Below are positions 41,817-43,605 of a stretch of DNA of 43,605 nucleotides, in pieces. Numbering within the stretch: the stretch's first letter is position 1; each line of letters starts with the position of its first letter. The stretch is taken from contig JAFZVY010000144.1 in NCBI GenBank assembly GCA_017617575.1, positions 1-43,605 on the forward strand. The letters are read 5' to 3'. Made by a program: the position numbers and the translations under genes. This DNA is from Bacteroidaceae bacterium (lineage in GTDB: Bacteria; Bacteroidota; Bacteroidia; Bacteroidales; Bacteroidaceae). The notes beneath the pieces were generated by a model. The model was not told where the DNA came from and did no database searches. It saw nothing but the letters and a program-made list of their open reading frames with translations.

Positions 41817-41995
41817 TTTAGATATTCAAAAATTCAAGGGATTGAAGATTCAAGAGTTCAAAAGTTCAATTGGTTCAAAAGTTAGTTCAATTGGTTCAAG
41901 AGTTCAAATGTTCAATGGCTTGAAGGTTCAAGAGTTCAACCCAACAATAACATAAAAAAACAAGAACTCACAAACTCACAAACTTCCCAACTCCA
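41817..41995. repeat. GTTCAA-type repeat spacer between the signal peptidase and ligase genes
   Basis: It is filled with overlapping copies of (AA)GTTCAA, GGTTCAA and GATTCAA (e.g. AAAAGTTCAATTGGTTCAAA), ending with AACTCACAAACTCACAAACTT. The same words occur in the gaps at 38408-38474 and 37113-37327. Confidence 0.65.
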
Positions 41996-42005
41996 CTTTT
42001 AATTT

Positions 42006-42839
42006 TTAATTCAGAATGTGTGTTACTACTCCCACAATATACTCCTCTGGCACTACGCCCCAGTATCGAGAATCACATGAGTTCAGCACGTTATCACCAG
42101 CCATAAAGTAGTAATTATGCTGGAAACGATGTTGCGTTATGCGCTTACCATTGGCATACGATTCATTCTTCTCCCAATCCCAAGTGATTTCCTTACCAAG
42201 TTCCCATTCCAGTATCACCTTGTAAACAGAAGCTTCAAGAGCATTTATATTAACCACATCATCCTTACGAGGAATATACATAGGACCAAAATTCTTAATG
42301 TTCCATCCATTGACATACGGTGGAACCCAGAAACCTTGTATTATTGAATCTGGCATATTCTCTAATCGTGTTTGTTCTTCCTCAAGACCGAGCATCTCAT
42401 CATAGTTATTATTCTGATAGTGACCATTTACGGCACTAATGCTATCACCAGGAAGAGCTATGCAACGCTTGCAAAACACGTTGTTTATTCTGAAGAATAA
42501 CTTTCCCCAATGGTTGGCTTCATTAAACACCACTATGTCGTTATGCTTCACGCCACTGTAACCCTTCATTCGGAAAGCCTTCAGTTCCTGTCCCTCAAGA
42601 TTGAAGTTCAAATCCGTATATATCCTTGCTCCCATCTTTAGCTTATTCACTATGACTTTGTCACCAGGCTTCAGAGTCGGATACATCGACTCCGTCGGTA
42701 TCGTGAAATAGTCAAACACAAGCATTCGTGCCAGTAACCATGCTCCATATAGCAATGGTACTGACAAAAATGAAGCCAATAGATATTTAACAAAAGTTGT
42801 AAACCGTATTTTCATCATATACCAAGTCATATTTTTCAA
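42006..42839 (-). CDS. lepB: Signal peptidase I
   Basis: A 277-residue inner-membrane serine protease (S26) that removes signal peptides. An N-terminal membrane anchor (about 17-42) is followed by the catalytic Ser51 in IPTESMYPTLKPGD and the general-base Lys124 in NVFCKRCIALPGDS, and the conserved GDNVLNSCDSRYWGVVPEEYIVG near the end. It has a longer periplasmic region than the minimal family, with a NGHYQNNNYDEML insert, as is common in Bacteroidota. It is first in the minus-strand series leading to the O-antigen-ligase-like gene and the RND pump; the gap of 199 bp holds repeats. Starts at 42839, 42830 or 42815 cannot be told apart. I use the symbol for family identity. Confidence 0.92.
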   Translation of the reverse strand: MKNMTWYMMKIRFTTFVKYLLASFLSVPLLYGAWLLARMLVFDYFTIPTESMYPTLKPGDKVIVNKLKMGARIYTDLNFNLEGQELKAFRMKGYSGVKHNDIVVFNEANHWGKLFFRINNVFCKRCIALPGDSISAVNGHYQNNNYDEMLGLEEEQTRLENMPDSIIQGFWVPPYVNGWNIKNFGPMYIPRKDDVVNINALEASVYKVILEWELGKEITWDWEKNESYANGKRITQHRFQHNYYFMAGDNVLNSCDSRYWGVVPEEYIVGVVTHILN

Positions 42840-43381
42840 GTTTCAGAAGTTAACTTTGTGGAGTTAAAAGGAAGTTATCGCTTCGCTCAGGACGATGCTC
42901 TTTAGCCCCAAAAACGTATCCGCGAACAGTCATTCGTCCGTTAACTTCATGAAACGTAGCAAGCATTTATAATTTTTAACTATTAATTTTTAATTCCCGA
43001 AGGGGTGCTTCCTTTAACTTCAAGCAAGTGAAGCGCATGCGGAACTTGCGAAAGTTGAATAATTGTCGTCATTTGTCATAATTGTCGTCAAAACAAGATG
43101 CTGAATTGACGTAAACATACAAACGACATTCGTGTTAGGTGTACCTTACGTTTCCCTTAGGTTCTCCTTAGTTTCCCTTACATTCCGAAGGGACACCTAA
43201 GGAACACATAAGGGGAAGGTAAGGGAAGCTTCGCTTACTTCGTTGGGCATTCTGGAGTCATTATTAACTGCGTTGAGCCCTTCGGGGTTCTTCATTTAGT
43301 TGTTTCGTTTTGTCCTATATCAGGCTACCACATCCACAGCCCATTTGAGCAACGTAATAAACAGCCCTCACGACACAGATA
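42840..43381. other. Gene-free region with an inverted repeat
   Basis: There is no credible gene. About 43142-43231 forms a long imperfect inverted repeat built of CCCTTAG/CTAAGG words (GTTTCCCTTAGGTTCTCC facing GGAAGGTAAGGGAAGC). ATAATTGTCGTCA occurs twice (about 43060 and 43079). TAACTTTG near 42850 is a lone -7-like box facing right with no gene after it. Confidence 0.45.
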
Positions 43382-43440
43382 TTTTTTGTACGCGCAGAAA
43401 AAAAAATTTTTGTACGCGTACAAAAAATATTTTCTGCGCG
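43382..43440 (+). repeat. Palindromic TACGCG dispersed repeat, copy 2
   Basis: TTTTTGTACGCGCAGAAAA is followed by TTTTTGTACGCGTACAAAA and then TTTTCTGCGCG. The span 43391-43440 is a near-perfect 50-bp palindrome centred on GTACGCGTAC (43412-43421). The left 45 bp match copy 1 at 7716-7757 in inverted orientation. Confidence 0.75.
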
Positions 43441-43470
43441 TCAGTTATGAACCAGCATCATTCATTGTTG

Positions 43471-43605
43471 TGTCCTGAAATTAGTTGACAGTTATGTTCG
43501 TTAGGACTAATTTGGTTTGCACTTTACTTTTTTATTCCTAACATGGTTGTCAAAACTCATCCTTTGTCCTAAGGTGGTTGACGTTTTTTTGTGCGTTTCG
43601 CTGGC
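43471..43605. mobile_element. Probable insertion-sequence terminus (IS21-like), continuing past the window
   Basis: Three related blocks occur in direct orientation: TGTCCTGAAATTAGTTGACA (43471-43490), TTCCTAACATGGTTGTCA (43535-43552) and TGTCCTAAGGTGGTTGACG (43565-43583). A terminus starting with TG and carrying several internal repeats of itself is the mark of IS21-family ends, where they bind the transposase. The transposase genes would lie to the right of the window; none of their coding sequence is visible. The family is inferred. Confidence 0.5.

Overview
This window reads as chromosome from a Bacteroidales bacterium, most likely Prevotella/Segatella-like. Three things point there. First, almost every gene has the Bacteroidota -7 promoter box TAnnTTTG upstream (seen as CAAAnnTA for minus-strand genes) and almost none has a Shine-Dalgarno sequence. 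Second, the gene content is typical of the group: a secreted GH3 xylosidase-type enzyme, a CE1 esterase, secreted proteins with a C-terminal sorting-like tail, a DUF2147 protein, and a lysS-gpsA-pgi cluster. Third, intergenic regions are AT-rich and full of small palindromic repeats. All identifications come from reading the sequence; no database search was run.

Layout. 1-2100: the promoter-proximal end of a CRISPR array (36-nt repeat, 30-nt spacer, repeat closely resembling type VI-B/Cas13b repeats) runs off the left edge, back-to-back with a WYL-domain regulator and followed by a YkvA/DUF1232 membrane protein. 2100-7400: flavodiiron protein plus rubredoxin (oxygen/NO detoxification), a small unknown protein, a GH97-N-domain protein fused to a barrel-like C-terminus, a DUF2147 protein, tRNA-His and a CE1-like esterase. 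7400-14600: pgi, gpsA and lysS in one direction with repeat-filled gaps, a MscS channel with a long leader, an AAA_28-type NTPase and tRNA-Arg(TCT). 14600-20300: a secreted-protein cluster in which two short look-alike peptides flank a 721-residue secreted protein, followed by a second secreted protein and an unexplained hairpin-rich, purine-rich stretch. 20300-30300: GH3 enzyme, a small heat-shock protein behind a sigma-54-type promoter, a LEA-like exported helical repeat protein, a beta-helix lipoprotein, a TPR protein and glnS. 30300-43605: a probable small RNA, then one long minus-strand gene series (signal peptidase I, O-antigen-ligase-like/TPR protein, TolC-like factor, membrane-fusion lipoprotein, two tandem RND transporters), and at the right edge a palindromic repeat and what looks like an insertion-sequence terminus.

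Most interesting leads: the type VI-B-like array end with its divergent WYL gene; the hairpin-rich region at 19.73-20.16 kb and the promoter/terminator-bounded RNA at 30.58-30.86 kb, both candidate non-coding RNAs; the paired short peptides around the secreted protein at 14.9-17.5 kb; the GH97-N/barrel fusion; and a sigma-54-type promoter with upstream palindromes in front of the hsp20 gene. No cas effector gene lies inside the window; if present it should be to the left of position 1.
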